DNA of 64,000 nucleotides from Alligator mississippiensis (taxonomy: Eukaryota > Chordata > Crocodylia > Alligatoridae), in contig NC_081827.1 of the NCBI RefSeq assembly GCF_030867095.1, positions 21,271,001 to 21,335,000 on the forward strand. Reading direction: 5' to 3'. Every line of letters begins with the position of its first letter. Position 1 is the first letter of the stretch. Shown piece after piece: positions 22,807 to 34,547 of the stretch. The notes under the pieces were generated by a model. The model was not told where the DNA came from, searched no databases, and worked only from the letters and a program-made list of their open reading frames with translations. Position numbers and translations under genes: made by a program.

Positions 22807-24295
22807 TAAAATAATCCTGAGAGCCACAACCCAGCTTGCTTTCCTTTTGGGGGAGTGGCCTCATCACTTTTTGTAAAAAGAAGATCTCTCTTGCTTGCTC
22901 CTCTCAGGGCCTTACCAACTCTCACGTCCCATTCTGCACTGCTACCCAGCTTTGGCATGAAGGGTAGAAGATGATTCCACCAATTCTATTGCATAGCCTA
23001 GTAGTTAGAGGTGGGAAGTGGGTTTAAACCCCTTCAAGGCTAGAAGAGGTTGGAAACTATATCTTGCTTTCTATAATACAGACTCATAACAACATGAATT
23101 TACAAAATCAAAAACCTATCTAAATAAGCAGATGCTGGTCCCTCTGAGAAGAAGATAAGAGCACAAACAACACATGAAAGCTGTTGATCATAGTGAGTAA
23201 TATATTTTAGGAATGCACCCAGAAAATACCATGATAAGCACAGTGTAAGAATTTACAAAGAATAGTTACATAGCATGACCTGAGTGATAGCTCAGCATCC
23301 CTATAACATATGCCGTCTCTTCTAGAGATCTACTGACAGCTCCCTTGCAGAAGTAAGTAAAAGAAGAACCTATTATTTATGCAGTATAGTGTCATCCCAG
23401 CCATAATATGTGATGTATGGAATTCTTCTTCCAGTCCCTAAGACTACTTCTGCACATGTATGTGTCACTTGAATATCTGGAAACCAACAGATAATTTTTT
23501 TCCCCAAAAAGTTATGGGAAACAGTTATCTCACTGAATGGAGCTGCTCTGCCTCCTATTATTTGGATCTCCCATTTCTACAAAAGGGACTGATGTCCTAC
23601 TGGTAAATGGGCCCAAAAGTTATAGCTGGACCATGATGGATAAAAGAGGGGGAGCATGTTGCTTTAGCAGCATCATGAAAAAAACATTGTTTTTTTTTGT
23701 TTACTTTCCCTTCTGTTTTGTTTCCTTCAAGCTGAATATATGTGGGAAAGGTTATAATCAGAGCTATTTAAAGAGTTCCATTAATCAAATTAGAATTACC
23801 ATGTGTTTTTCTCTTAATTTCCTGTAACGCAAAGCACTGTGGGATCTGGCATGGTATAAAAACCTTGCTCCAATGGGAATTAAGCAGTCCAAAATAGGAT
23901 GTTGAGAGGTACATGTACTTAATTGTTTTTAGATTTTTTTTTCACATACTATGTTCAGTCTGTACTGGTAAATAAATCTTTCAGATTACATGTAAAGCAT
24001 TTTCCTTATGAAACTCCACTTCTTATTTCCCTTAATATAAGATGTATCCTGTACAGTATTAAACTGAAGGAAATGTCAGTCAGTCTCATGAGGAACCAAG
24101 AGTCATCAGCTCTTAGCTATAAGCTTATAGCCCACAGGGTTTGTATGTCTCTCTCACTATTCATCACACTGCATAGGCCATTGTCTGATGTCAACAGCAT
24201 TTCCTCCTTCTTCAAAACAAACCAGGAGAAAGGTTAATCTTAACAAAGTACTTTTCAGTACAATGATTTGTGCCAGTTCAAAATGATACAGACTA
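22807..24295. other. intergenic, nothing recognised
   Basis: Open frames at 23537-23827 and 23923-24237 encode Phe/Leu-rich peptides from AT-rich DNA without domain features. No splice-supported exon. Confidence 0.5.
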
Positions 24296-24467
24296 GGTGG
24301 ATCCATATGTGAGTTTTATGGATTAATTAATTGACTATTTAGCTCCGCTGTAAAGTGTTACTGTTTACACGTGCATATTAGGGCACAGTAAGTTAATTAA
24401 CGCTGCTGTAAGATACTACTGTCAGGAAGTTTATCATGTTGCCTTATTGGCATGTGTAGATGCACCC
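24296..24467. mobile_element. decayed MITE with GGGTGCATCTAC-type ends
   Basis: The right end GGCATGTGTAGATGCACCC is clear. The left end GGTGGATCCATATGTG matches it in reverse at about 11 of 16 positions. Internal 'gtaaagtgttactgtttaca' and 'gctgctgtaagatactactg' resemble other members. No target duplication remains. Confidence 0.45.
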
Positions 24468-24602
24468 TTTTGGTAGTAGTCTATACTCACTTTGCCCAAG
24501 TATATGAGTCTGTACAAAGTGAGAACCATTGAAAACAGGGTACTTACTTTGCAAACCTCAACTTTTCACTGTTTAGACACAATTATGAATTAATTCCAAA
24601 AT

Positions 24603-25998
24603 TAGAATAATAGAAAGTTAGGTTTGGAAGGGACCTCAGGATGTCATCTAGTCCAAACCCCTGCTCAAAGCAGGACCATCCCCAACTGGATCATTCCAGC
24701 CAGGGCTTTGTCAAACCAGGCCTTTAAAACCTCCAAGGATGGAGATTCCACAACCTCTCTAGGTAATCTGTTCCAGTGTTTCTCCACCCTCCTAGTTAGA
24801 AAGTTTTTCCTAATATCCAAGCTAATCCTCCCTTGCTGCAAATTGAGACTATTGCTCCTTGTTTTGTCATCTGCCACCACTTAGAACAGTCTAGCACCAC
24901 TGAGAACAGGTAGTTGAAGGCTGTTATTAAACAGTCTCCTCTTCTCTGGACTAAATAAACTCAGTTTCCTCAGGCTCTGCTTATAAGTCATGTGCCCCGG
25001 CCCCCTAACCACTTTTGTTGCCCTCTGCTGGACTGTCTCCAACTTGTCCACATCCTTTCTATATTGGGGTCCCAAAACTGGACATAGTACTCCAGATGTG
25101 GCTTCACCAGTGTAGAATAGAGCAGAATAATTACTTCCCTCAATCTGCTGACAGCACTCCTACTAATGCATCCCAGTATGCTGTTAGCCTTTTAGGCAAC
25201 AAGGGCACACATCCATCTTAATGTTCACTGTAACCCCCAGGCCCTTTTCTGCACAGCTGCTACTTCACTAGTCAGTCCCCAGCTTGTACTGGTGCATGGG
25301 ATTGCTCTGTCCTAAGTGCAGGGCTTCATACTTGTCCTTATTGAACCTCATGAGATTTCTTTTGGTCCAACCCTCCAATGTGTCTAGGTCTCTCTGAATC
25401 CTAATCCTACCCTAGAGCGTATCTACAGTTTTTCCCAACTTGGTGTCATGTGCACCCTTGCTGAGGGTGCACTCTATGCCATCTTCCAGGTTATTGATGA
25501 AGATATTGAACAAAACCAGTCCCAGGACTGACCCATGGGACACTCCAGTTGATGCCAACTTCCAACTAGACATTGAGCTATTAATTACTAACCATTGAGC
25601 CCAACAATCCAGCCAGCTTTTTATCCACCTTACAGTCCATTCATTCAACTCATACTTCCTCAGCTTGCTTGCAAGAAGGCTGTGTAAAAGTTTCAAAAGC
25701 CTTGATAAAGTCAGAGTGTATCATGTCCACTGCTTTCCCTGCATCCACAGAGCTAGTTATCTCATCAAAGAAGGCAATCAGTTTGGTCAGGCATGACGTG
25801 CCTAATCACCTTCTTCCCCTCCAAGTGATTAGAAATGGATTATTTTAGGCTCTGCTCCATTATTTTTTCCAGGAACTAAGGTGAGGGTGACTGGTCTGTA
25901 GTTCCCTGGATCCTCCATTTTCCATTTCTTAAAGATGGGCACTATATTTGCCCTTTTCCAGGACCTTCCCCGATTGCCATGAGTTTTCAAAGATAATT
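24603..25998 (-). mobile_element. CR1 LINE remnant, about 1.4 kb
   Basis: A - strand 3' portion of CR1, from ttaggtttggaagggacctc to the region matching NVVPIF in the reverse transcriptase near 25950. Translated pieces on the - strand include SVLGLVLFNIFINNLEDG and DIRKNFLTRRVEKHWNRLP. Frameshifts and stops separate the pieces. It has the turtle/crocodilian-type 3' end 'tttggaagggacctcaggatgtcatctagtcc', a different subfamily from the intact element. Confidence 0.88.
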
Positions 25999-28949
25999 TT
26001 GAAATGATCTTTTATCTAATTCTCAAATTACTATAATGAGTATAGTTTGTTTATATCTCTGGTAAAATTAAAAAATAGATATAATAAATCCTGTTTTAGT
26101 ACAAATTGTTCAAAATATATATTTAAAAGGTACAAAATAGCAAATCTTGTTCCCACTAATGTTAATGAGAGTTTGACTATTGACTTCCATGGTACCAGAT
26201 TAGCGTACAGCACTATAATATTTGTTAACAAGAAAAACAAGGCTTAATCTTGGCTTTACTTGTTCCTTTTGTTTTTTTAAATGGAAAACCATATGAAGCT
26301 AATAACCCTTAACACATTTCAAACTAGTCACAAACTGCACATGATTTCCTGTAGACATGGCCTCAGAACAAAATCTTTGTCCCAAACAAATTAAACCTCT
26401 GGGAATTGTTTTCTGAATGTGCACATGAATTGTATGTCTGGCTTTTTCCCTTTATTGGTTTAAACCAATAACCCAGGTCCATGCATTTCTGGACTCACCA
26501 GGTCTGTATCTGTACTCAGCCATATCTCTAGTATTACAAATTCAAAACTTGGCACAAATTTTCTCAGAACTGGGCACATGTTTAATCAAGATGTTTGTGA
26601 TCATGCCAACATTATCTCAGACTTATCTACACTGGGACTGAGCCAGCTTTCCCCTATCCAGGCCCCAAAAAACTACATGCACCAGGTTACTTTTTCCATT
26701 GCATCAGCATGTGCTATAAATATAGAACTGGGTATCATGAGCATACTGAAGGCAGTACAGTGCATATCACCTTACTAAACTCCCTTGTCTCATCATAGAC
26801 AAGGTGGCTAGAGCTGATTAATGAATTATCAATGTGTGTAGATTTTTGTTTTTTCTTCTATTCATTAGTTTTTTCTATTATAATTTTTTAAACCTTTTTT
26901 AACTCCTAAAATCAATAAAATGAATTGGATTTTCCCCATGTTTTGTTCCTTCCCTTCTTTTAATAACCCTTCACAACTCCAAATTTGGAAATGTTGCAAA
27001 GTGACAAAGGGATAGTATGTCGTTTTGGTAAATGTTCAGAAGTTGGAGAAATTAAGCAAAACATCGCAAATTGTGAAAGAAAGGAAAGAATACAAAAAGA
27101 AAGAGACATTACCATTATTTATGCCATTAGATTCTGTAGCAACAAGAAAAAGTAACAACAAAAATAGAAAAGAATTACAAAAATATTTCACTTTGGATAC
27201 TTTTTTTCCTGAAAATTAATGAAGCAAAAATTTCAATTGCAAATTGCACAGAAATATGTGCTTACCCCATTTTAACATTTCCATGGGGAAAAAAAAGGGA
27301 TTTTTCAATGACACTTATCCTATGAAGGAAAATAATTTCTATTAGAACCTATTTTATATACATACATATGTCAATTAGAAAGTTTTAAGCAATTTGAAGC
27401 TTGTTAAGGAGTTGTACTTTTTATGAGAGAAAGGTCAAGGCAAAGGATCAGCCTTTCATTATTATGTTTTTAGTGCCAACTGTTAGAAAGAGCTTGAATC
27501 TCAAAAATGCTGTCAAACTCTAAAAAGACAGAGGGACTGAGAGATAGAGCGGAATTGTGCAAGATAAAAAGGAAAAAAAAATAATCTCATCTGAGTCCCA
27601 TCCAGTTTTGTTTATGTATGAGTCACAATTCAACAAAATTCCCTAGCTCTATTTTGCTCTGGATAAATGAAAGATAATCAGTCTTTCATAGGCAAATAGT
27701 TCAACTGAAATTCAGTTCTGCATTATACATGCACTGCTGAAAAAGCTTACACTAGAGCATCCTTATTATAATCTCTGCAGAGATAAACTAAGTGGATTTG
27801 ATTTTCTGATAGAAGTGGCAAGATAAACAGCAGAGTTAATCAGCAGATAAAAGCCAAACTAAACCCCAAAGATTACAGCCAGTAGGTATCCAAGAAGCTA
27901 ACATTTTAGATAACTTAATTCTTAAGCTGCCTTGGAAACATATGTACCAAAAGAAATAGGCTTTACATCGGATATATAACAAGAAGAGACTATAATGTGG
28001 AGAAGGTTAATAGCTGCAGTACTGGATCTGCTCTGCTTGACCATTTGTCCATTTTCACAATAATATGCTGTTGGTTTTGATTGGAAAATCTTTAAAACTT
28101 GGTAAGTTTTCCTGTGAAAATGGTGCTGTTCTCAGGAAACAGAATTTGTAATATGTTTACAATTTGTTTTGGATATCGATACCCACGTAAACCTGACTAG
28201 GTAATGGCTTTTTCTTGCATATAATTTGTGTGGCCATTTGTAATAGTTTGAAATGATATTTTATAACATTAAGATTTGGAAGGAGTTTGGGGTAGATACA
28301 GCGCAACTTGACATCTTCACAAATGGATGGATAAGTGAACTATGCCCAAAGCATTGGGAGGCAGAAGTCACTCTTACATACAGTGCATTCTGCAATAGTG
28401 CAGTGAAGAAGCCCAGGACAGGGCTAAGTGGGATGGAGGGAGATTTCATCTGTTGTGGTAAGGGACTAACTGGTCTCTTGTATGATACTGACTCCTCCTT
28501 AATGGAAGAGAATCTATTTAGAAGAGTTCAGCTATGGTGGTAAAAGTCAGCTGAAGCCCTGTACACTACTGACTTTCTTTTGAAACAGCTTTTACCATGT
28601 ATAAGCTATGTTGAGATGGGATTTTGCTAAAAGAGCTCCGGTTACTACAAAGTCTGATTATAGGCAGCCTGAGGAAAAGAATGAAACCAGCATTGTAGAA
28701 ATAAAGCCTGATGATTGAGTTGCAGTGAAGATGCTTGGGCTGAAGTGCTGGGAGGGAAGTACCAGCCTGAGCAAAGGGCTCCAGTAAGGGCCTCCCTACC
28801 TGGTAGCAGTTGCTTCAGGGCTGCTAGGCTGTAGATCTCCCAGAACTGTGCAGTCTTACTGGTAAAAGATTAACTTGCTTTCAGACCTAAACTCATCTGA
28901 GCTAGGACTATGAACTATGAGAAGATCCAATGAACTGTAGATCCTTTAC
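25999..28949. other. AT-rich intergenic, nothing recognised
   Basis: About 3 kb of AT-rich DNA. Frames such as 28253-28543 have overlapping antisense frames and no recognisable motif. The right part (28540-28950) may contain further decayed CR1, but I could not support it. Confidence 0.5.
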
Positions 28950-29212
28950 AGAATGCAGAAGACAACCTAGTTTTGGATCTAGAAAGAGAGACAGTTGGAT
29001 TATTTAATGACTTTTTTTCTTCATTCTTCACAAACAGGGGCAGCTACCAGATGATAAGCACAGTTGGTAGCAGTTAGGAAAAAAAAGATAAACAAACTAG
29101 AGTAATGAAAGAACAGGTTAGGGATTATTAGATGCTTTCAAGCCAACAGGACCAGATGGGATGCACCCTAGAGTTCTGTGGGAATTGGCTGAAGTAATTT
29201 CAGTTATACAGA

Positions 29213-29341
29213 TTTCATAGATTTCACAGATTTTTGGTGTTGGAAGGGACCTCAGTAGATCATTGAGTCCAACCCCGTGCCCTGGGCAGGAAAGAGTGTT
29301 GGGGTCAGATGACCCCAGCTAGGTGCTTGTAGATCTCTTCT
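29213..29341 (-). mobile_element. CR1 3'-end fragment nested in another CR1
   Basis: About 130 bp of CR1 3' UTR lies in the opposite orientation to its host element. It begins with the tail tttcatagatttcacag and includes ttggaagggacctcagtaga and gggcaggaaagagtgttggg. The host CR1 reading resumes directly after it. The insertion is therefore younger than the host copy. Confidence 0.8.
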
Positions 29342-29999
29342 TTGAGAACTTCAGGAAGTCGGATGAGGTCCCGGATGATTGAAAAAGGGCAAATACGGTT
29401 CTCATCTTTAAGTAAGGGAAGAAAGAGGATCCAAAGAATTACGACCAGTCAGTTTGGCCTTAATACCTGGAAAGATCATGAAGCAGGTCCTCAAGAAATC
29501 TATTGTGAAGCACTTATCAAAAGCAGTCAGCATAGATTCACCAAGAGCAAGTCACGCCTGTCCAAGTTGATTTCCTTCTATGGTAAGATGACAAGCTTAT
29601 GTAGGGAGAGCAGTGGATGTTATATAACTTAACTTTAGCAAGGTTTAACACGTCTCCCATGACATTCTCATTAACAAGCTAAAGAAATGCAGACTAACCA
29701 GAAGTAGTGCAAGGTGGATACATAACTAGTTGGATCATTGTATTCAGTGGGCAGTCATCAATGGCTTAATGACTAGTTGGGAGGAGGTATCAAGTGCAGT
29801 TTCCCAGTGGTCTGCCCTGGGTCCAGAATTCTTCAACATCTTTGTTAATTATTTGGATAATTAGATTGAGTACACACTTAGCAAATTTGCAGATGACATC
29901 AAGTTGAGTAGAGTTCCAGACACACTGGAGGGCAGAGCAAGGATACAGAATGACTTAGACTGAAAAAAATGGTCTGAAAGTAACCAGGTAAGATTAAAA

Positions 30000-30599
30000 A
30001 TGGATAAGTGCAAAGTCCTGCACTTGGGATGGAATAAGTGCATGCACAAATACAGACTGGGGAATGACTGTTTAGGCTGCAGTACTGCTGAGAAGAACCT
30101 GGGGTTCACAGTAGACCATATGCTGAATACAAGCCAACAGCATGCTCTTGTTGTAAAAAGGGTCAGTGGTGTACTGAGTTGTATTAATAGGAGTGTCACT
30201 TACAGATCACAGAAAACTATTCTTTTGCTTTATTCAGTACTGGTGCAGCCTCACCTGGAGTACAATGTCCAGGTTTGGAACTCACACTTTAAGAAAGATG
30301 TAGACAGATTGGAAAGAGTCCAGTGGAGAGCAACAAAAATGATCAGAAGCCTGGAAAGCATGACATATGAGGAAAGGCTGAAAGAACTAGAGTTATTTAG
30401 TTTAGAGAAGAGGAGACCGAGGATGGATTTGATTACAGTCTTCAAATATATAAAGGGAAATTATAAAGAGGATGGAGATGTGCTCTTTTATGTGGCCATC
30501 AAGGGCAGCACTAGGAACAATAGATTCAAGCTTCAGCAGGGGAAATTTAAGTTAGAAATTAGATGGCACTTTCTGACTGTGAAGGTGGTCAAGCCCTAG
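30000..30599 (+). pseudogene. CR1 ORF2 C-terminal remnant (199 codons open)
   Basis: This is the downstream reverse-transcriptase and C-terminal part of a dead CR1. Recognisable blocks are MDKCKVLHLG, then VLVQPHLEYNVQVWN, KKDVDRLERVQWRATKMIR and SLEKRRPRMDLI. It aligns with residues of about 740-940 of the intact ORF2 elsewhere in this window. It lacks the endonuclease and the catalytic FADD, which lie upstream in other frames. It is a fossil, not a host gene. Confidence 0.88.
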
Positions 30600-30769
30600 C
30601 ACAAGCTAGCTAGACAGGCTGTAGACTCTTCATCCCTATAAATTTTCAAGAGCAGGTTGGACAGACACTGTAAATAGGGTGGTCTAGTCAGGGATGGTTT
30701 TGACGTTAGCAGGGAGCTGGATAACTTTGTGAGATCCCTTCCAGCCCTACTTTCCTATGATTCTATGAT

Positions 30770-31544
30770 CTGAAGAAGGAAGGAAGTAGTGGCAGCTACC
30801 TAGTCTGCAACTCAGCTGGGGAAGGAAGAGTGGTTCAGGATTACTGCCAAAGAAATGTGGACTATTGTTAAGTAGTTTGGTTTGTCAAAGTTGTTGTTAA
30901 CACAGTTTTCCCTTTCCCTTTCTATTCTGTTAACCTCTGAGATCAGGTAGACCACACTCTTGACTCTGTGCTGAGGGTGGTATGTTGTGGCTGATACAGA
31001 GTCCAGAACATCCCTATTAATTTTAGTCTATGAACTGACACGAAATTTATTTTGGGGGTTTTAGTTTCTGACCTGAGTCTTAGACCAGACAGAAAATGTG
31101 TCTAATGTCTTTAGGGATGTACTTGATAGCTGTGTTGGCATGAGACAAAAATGCAAAAATGGTTTCCTAGTTGGTCTAATAAAATCATTTCTGAACCAGA
31201 AGAGAAGATGCTCCTTTCACTAGCCACTTGTCCACATATAGCTATGCCAAGACTCCTTACTACCAGTTGAAACATTTGGGTGAACACCCTTGTACTGAAT
31301 CCTGTCTCAGATACTTCCTTTATGGCTGCATGATGGATGGGTGTATGATGGATGGGTGTATGTAGGCAGAAGGGTGTTCACAAAAATGTTCTGGCATTCC
31401 TCATCAGATCAATAGATAAGAGCTGGTCCCCCAGTTCCAGGAAGGGGATTATGGTAATTGGTGTCACCCTCTTGAACTTCAGTTTTTGGATGAATGATAC
31501 GAGTTTCTCCAGAACTGAACTAGGCCATCACCTCCCTTTTCCCT
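30770..31544. other. intergenic between two CR1 elements
   Basis: A short tandem repeat 'tgatggatgggtgta' occurs twice at 31331-31362. At 31165-31185 'ttggtctaataaaatca' resembles the hairpin-repeat wording found at 63460. No gene. Confidence 0.45.
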
Positions 31545-31635
31545 TTCATAGATTTCATAGACATTAGGGCTGGAAGGGACCTAGGAAGATCATCAAGTCC
31601 AGCCCCCCGCCCAAAGGGCAGGACATCAGCTGGGG

Positions 31636-34542
31636 TCATAGGATCCCAGCAAGAAAAGCATCCAGTTTCATCTTGAAGGTGTTCAATGAAGGCGCTTGAA
31701 CAACCTCTGGTGGCAGGCTGTTCCAGACCTTGGGGGCTCGGACAGTAAAGAAATTCTTCCTTATGTCCAGCCTGAAACGATCTTGTAGTAGTTTGTGACC
31801 ATTCGTCCTCGTCATCCCTTGGGGCGCTCTGGTGAACAAACGTTCCCCCAGATACTGGTGGTCACCCCTGATAAACTTGTAGGTGGCCATCAGATCACCC
31901 CTGAGCCTGCGTTTTTCCAGGCTAAAGAGCCCCAGGGCTCTCAGCCTGTCATCGTAGGGTCTGCTTCCCTGACCTCTGATCATGCGCGTGGCTCTTCTCT
32001 GGATTCTCTCAAGCTTCTCCACATCCTTTTTGAATTGTGGAGCCCAAAACTGGACGCAGTACTCCAGGTGCGGCCTCACTAAGGCCGAGTACAGGGGGAG
32101 AATGACGTCCCGGGATTTGCTTGAGAAGCATCTATGGATGCAAGCCAGCGTTTTGGTCGCTTTACTAGCCGCAGCATCGCATTGCAGGCTCATGTTCATC
32201 TTGTGGTCAATGATGACCCCCAAGTCTCTTTCTTCCATAGTGCTAACCAACATAGCACTGCCGAGCCTATAAGGATGCTGCAGATTTTTTTTCCCAAGGT
32301 GGAGAACATTGCATTTATCGGCGTTGAACACCATCAGATTCTCATCTGCCCACTTGCTGAGCCTGTCCAGGTCAGCCTGGATCATCCGCCTGTCTTCTGG
32401 TGTGGTTGCTTTGCCCCAAAGTTTGGTGTCATCGGCAAACTTGGCCAGTCCGCTTCTGACTCCAGTGTCCACATCATTAATGAAGATGTTGAACAGAATG
32501 GGTCCAAGGACAGAGCCCTGGCGGACCCCACTGGTCACAAGACACCACGATGAGTGACTTCCATCAATTACTACCCTCTGGGTCCGACCCCGGAGCCAAT
32601 TTTCCAGCCAGTGGATCGTGGGGGACCCAAGGCGACAATTGGCCAGTTTCTCCAAGAGACGATCATGGGACACCAGATCGAAGGCTTTTTTGAAGTCAAG
32701 ATATATGACATCAATCTCATCTCCCTTGTCCAGGTGATAGGTCACCTGGTCGTAGAAGGAAATGAGATTGGTCAAGCAAGACCTACCCGCAACAAACCCG
32801 TGCTGGCTATCCCTTAAGATGTTGGCGTCGGCCAGTCCATTAAGGATGGCCTCCTTAATAAACTTTTCTAAGATCTTCCCCGGGATAGAAGTCAGGCTGA
32901 TGGGCCTATAGTTAGCCGGATCCACTTTCCTCCCTTTCTTGAAGATAGGCACCACGTTGGCCTTCTTCCAGTCTTCGGGCACTACACCAGAGCGCCAAGA
33001 GTTTTCAAAGATCCGCGCTAGAGGCTGGGCTATGATGCTCGCCAGCTCCTTGAGTACCCTGGGGTGAAGATTGTCAGGGCCAGCTGACTTGAAGGTATCC
33101 AGCTTCTCAAGATGTTCCTTCACAAAGTCAGCATTAATGGAGGGCAGGGGATCACCCTCACCCGGACTTCCCGGCCCTGTAGCAGGCACAGGCGTCCCAT
33201 GGGGCTGATGAAAGACCGACGCAAAGTACCTATTTAATAGGTTGGCTTTTTCCTGGGCGTCAGTTGTCAGTTGCCCCATCTGGTTCAGCAGGGGTCCAAC
33301 GTTGCCCCTGCTTTTCCTCCGGCTCCCCACATATCTGAAAAAGGACTTTTTATTGTCCTTGATGCTCAAAGCTAGCTGGAGTTCAGTTGCAGCCTTGGCT
33401 TTCCTGGTCTGCTCCCTACAGGACCGGACCAGTGCAGAATAACCCTCCTTGGAGGTGACTCCCATCCTCCATCCTTTGTAGGCCTTACTTTTTAGCCTCA
33501 GGAGGTCTGCTAGGTCCCTGGAGAGCCAGGGGGGCTGCTGTCCCCTCTTGCTGCTTTTCCTCCGAGATGGAATAGACTTAGTTTGTGCATTGAGGATTGC
33601 TCCCTTGAAGAGCAACCACTCTTCTTGAACTCCCCTCTCCCTGTGGTCACAGTCCCTTAGGGCCTCACTGACAAGCCTCCTGAGCTTGTCAAAGTCGGCT
33701 TCCCTGAAGTCAAGGACTTGCGTGTTGCTGACTGACTTGCCAGCTTTTCCGCAGATGGTGAAGGTGATCAGCTCGTGGTCGCTGTCACCCAGCTTCCCAT
33801 CGATCACTAGGTCGCCGACTAGGTCCTCCCCAGTAGCCAGCACCAGGTCGAGCAGCGCTTTGCCTCTCGTTGGCCCATAGACTTCTTGAGTCAGGTAGAG
33901 GTCATCCACGCACGAGAGGAAGCTCTGCGACCGCTCAGATTTTGCTGAGCGATCCTCCCACGAGATGTCTGGGTAATTGAAGTCACCCATGACAACCATG
34001 GTCCTGGAGCAAGCTGCCTCAGCCAGTTCCTGGGCAAACTCCTGGTCTAGCTCAGGACTTTGGGTGGGAGGTCTGTAATAGACTCCCACCATTGTGTCCC
34101 CTGTGCCGTGTTCCCCACGGATTTTAACCCAGAGGGTCTCCAGCTGTCCACCCTGGTCGCCAATATCGGCTTGCAGGGACGCATAGCTTTCCTTAACATA
34201 GAGAGCTACACCCCTGCCCCTTTTCTGTACACGATCCCTCCTGTACAGGGTATAGCCATCTATCCCCGTGGTCCAGTCATGGGTGGAGTCCCACCAGGTC
34301 TCCGTGATCCCTATGACATCGTAATTGTTTGCACTGAGCAGGAGGATGAGCTCCTCCTGCTTATTCCCCAAGCTCCTGGCATTTGTGTACAGGCAGGCAA
34401 GTGCCCCCTGGGGGGCTCCTTCCTTGCCCACAGATTTTACCAGGGCTGGGGCTGGGGTGGGCTCCCTTGAGTGCCGTGATCCGCTGGCTTTGCAAGGATT
34501 GTTCAGTGGGCCAGCAGTGGCGGTAGTCCCCCCGTCCCCCAT
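31636..34542 (-). CDS. CR1 ORF2: AP-like endonuclease and reverse transcriptase (968 aa)
   Basis: This is the replicative protein of the CR1 element: it nicks target DNA and copies the element RNA. Residues 48-265 are an apurinic-type endonuclease with YTNARSL (Asn54), GITETWW (Glu81), MGDFNYPDI (Asp187, Asn189) and the C-terminal SDHE (Asp255, His256). The reverse transcriptase occupies about 485-760: AGPDNLHP, NYRPISLTS, QHGFVAGRSC, YLDFKKAFDLVSH (Asp616), GVRQGSVLGPILF and the catalytic FADD (702-705). The C-terminal thumb-like region ends with VWNSLPPEVV. The length is normal for CR1 and there is no stop or frameshift. One oddity is Arg673, where the family motif reads GVPQG; a C-to-G change in the codon explains it. 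Activity is therefore uncertain. Confidence 0.92.
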   Translation of the reverse strand: MGDGGTTATAGPLNNPCKASGSRHSREPTPAPALVKSVGKEGAPQGALACLYTNARSLGNKQEELILLLSANNYDVIGITETWWDSTHDWTTGIDGYTLYRRDRVQKRGRGVALYVKESYASLQADIGDQGGQLETLWVKIRGEHGTGDTMVGVYYRPPTQSPELDQEFAQELAEAACSRTMVVMGDFNYPDISWEDRSAKSERSQSFLSCVDDLYLTQEVYGPTRGKALLDLVLATGEDLVGDLVIDGKLGDSDHELITFTICGKAGKSVSNTQVLDFREADFDKLRRLVSEALRDCDHRERGVQEEWLLFKGAILNAQTKSIPSRRKSSKRGQQPPWLSRDLADLLRLKSKAYKGWRMGVTSKEGYSALVRSCREQTRKAKAATELQLALSIKDNKKSFFRYVGSRRKSRGNVGPLLNQMGQLTTDAQEKANLLNRYFASVFHQPHGTPVPATGPGSPGEGDPLPSINADFVKEHLEKLDTFKSAGPDNLHPRVLKELASIIAQPLARIFENSWRSGVVPEDWKKANVVPIFKKGRKVDPANYRPISLTSIPGKILEKFIKEAILNGLADANILRDSQHGFVAGRSCLTNLISFYDQVTYHLDKGDEIDVIYLDFKKAFDLVSHDRLLEKLANCRLGSPTIHWLENWLRGRTQRVVIDGSHSSWCLVTSGVRQGSVLGPILFNIFINDVDTGVRSGLAKFADDTKLWGKATTPEDRRMIQADLDRLSKWADENLMVFNADKCNVLHLGKKNLQHPYRLGSAMLVSTMEERDLGVIIDHKMNMSLQCDAAASKATKTLACIHRCFSSKSRDVILPLYSALVRPHLEYCVQFWAPQFKKDVEKLERIQRRATRMIRGQGSRPYDDRLRALGLFSLEKRRLRGDLMATYKFIRGDHQYLGERLFTRAPQGMTRTNGHKLLQDRFRLDIRKNFFTVRAPKVWNSLPPEVVQAPSLNTFKMKLDAFLAGIL

Positions 34543-34547
34543 CGGGC

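Larger units (their letters stand above)
28950..30769 (+). mobile_element. CR1 LINE remnant, + strand, interrupted by a second CR1
   Basis: This is a 5'-truncated, decayed CR1. The upstream part matches the ORF2 stretch before the reverse transcriptase (LFNDFFSSFFTN-like), then GPDGMHPRVLWELAEV. After the 29213-29341 insertion it resumes with EVPDD and continues through the palm and C-terminal region to a 3' tail, cctatgattctatgatc. Several stops and frameshifts are present. The largest surviving open stretch is 30000-30599. Confidence 0.88.

Noticed and set aside
29342..29632. 96-codon + strand frame
   Set aside because: It is an out-of-frame reading of the CR1 reverse-transcriptase remnant.
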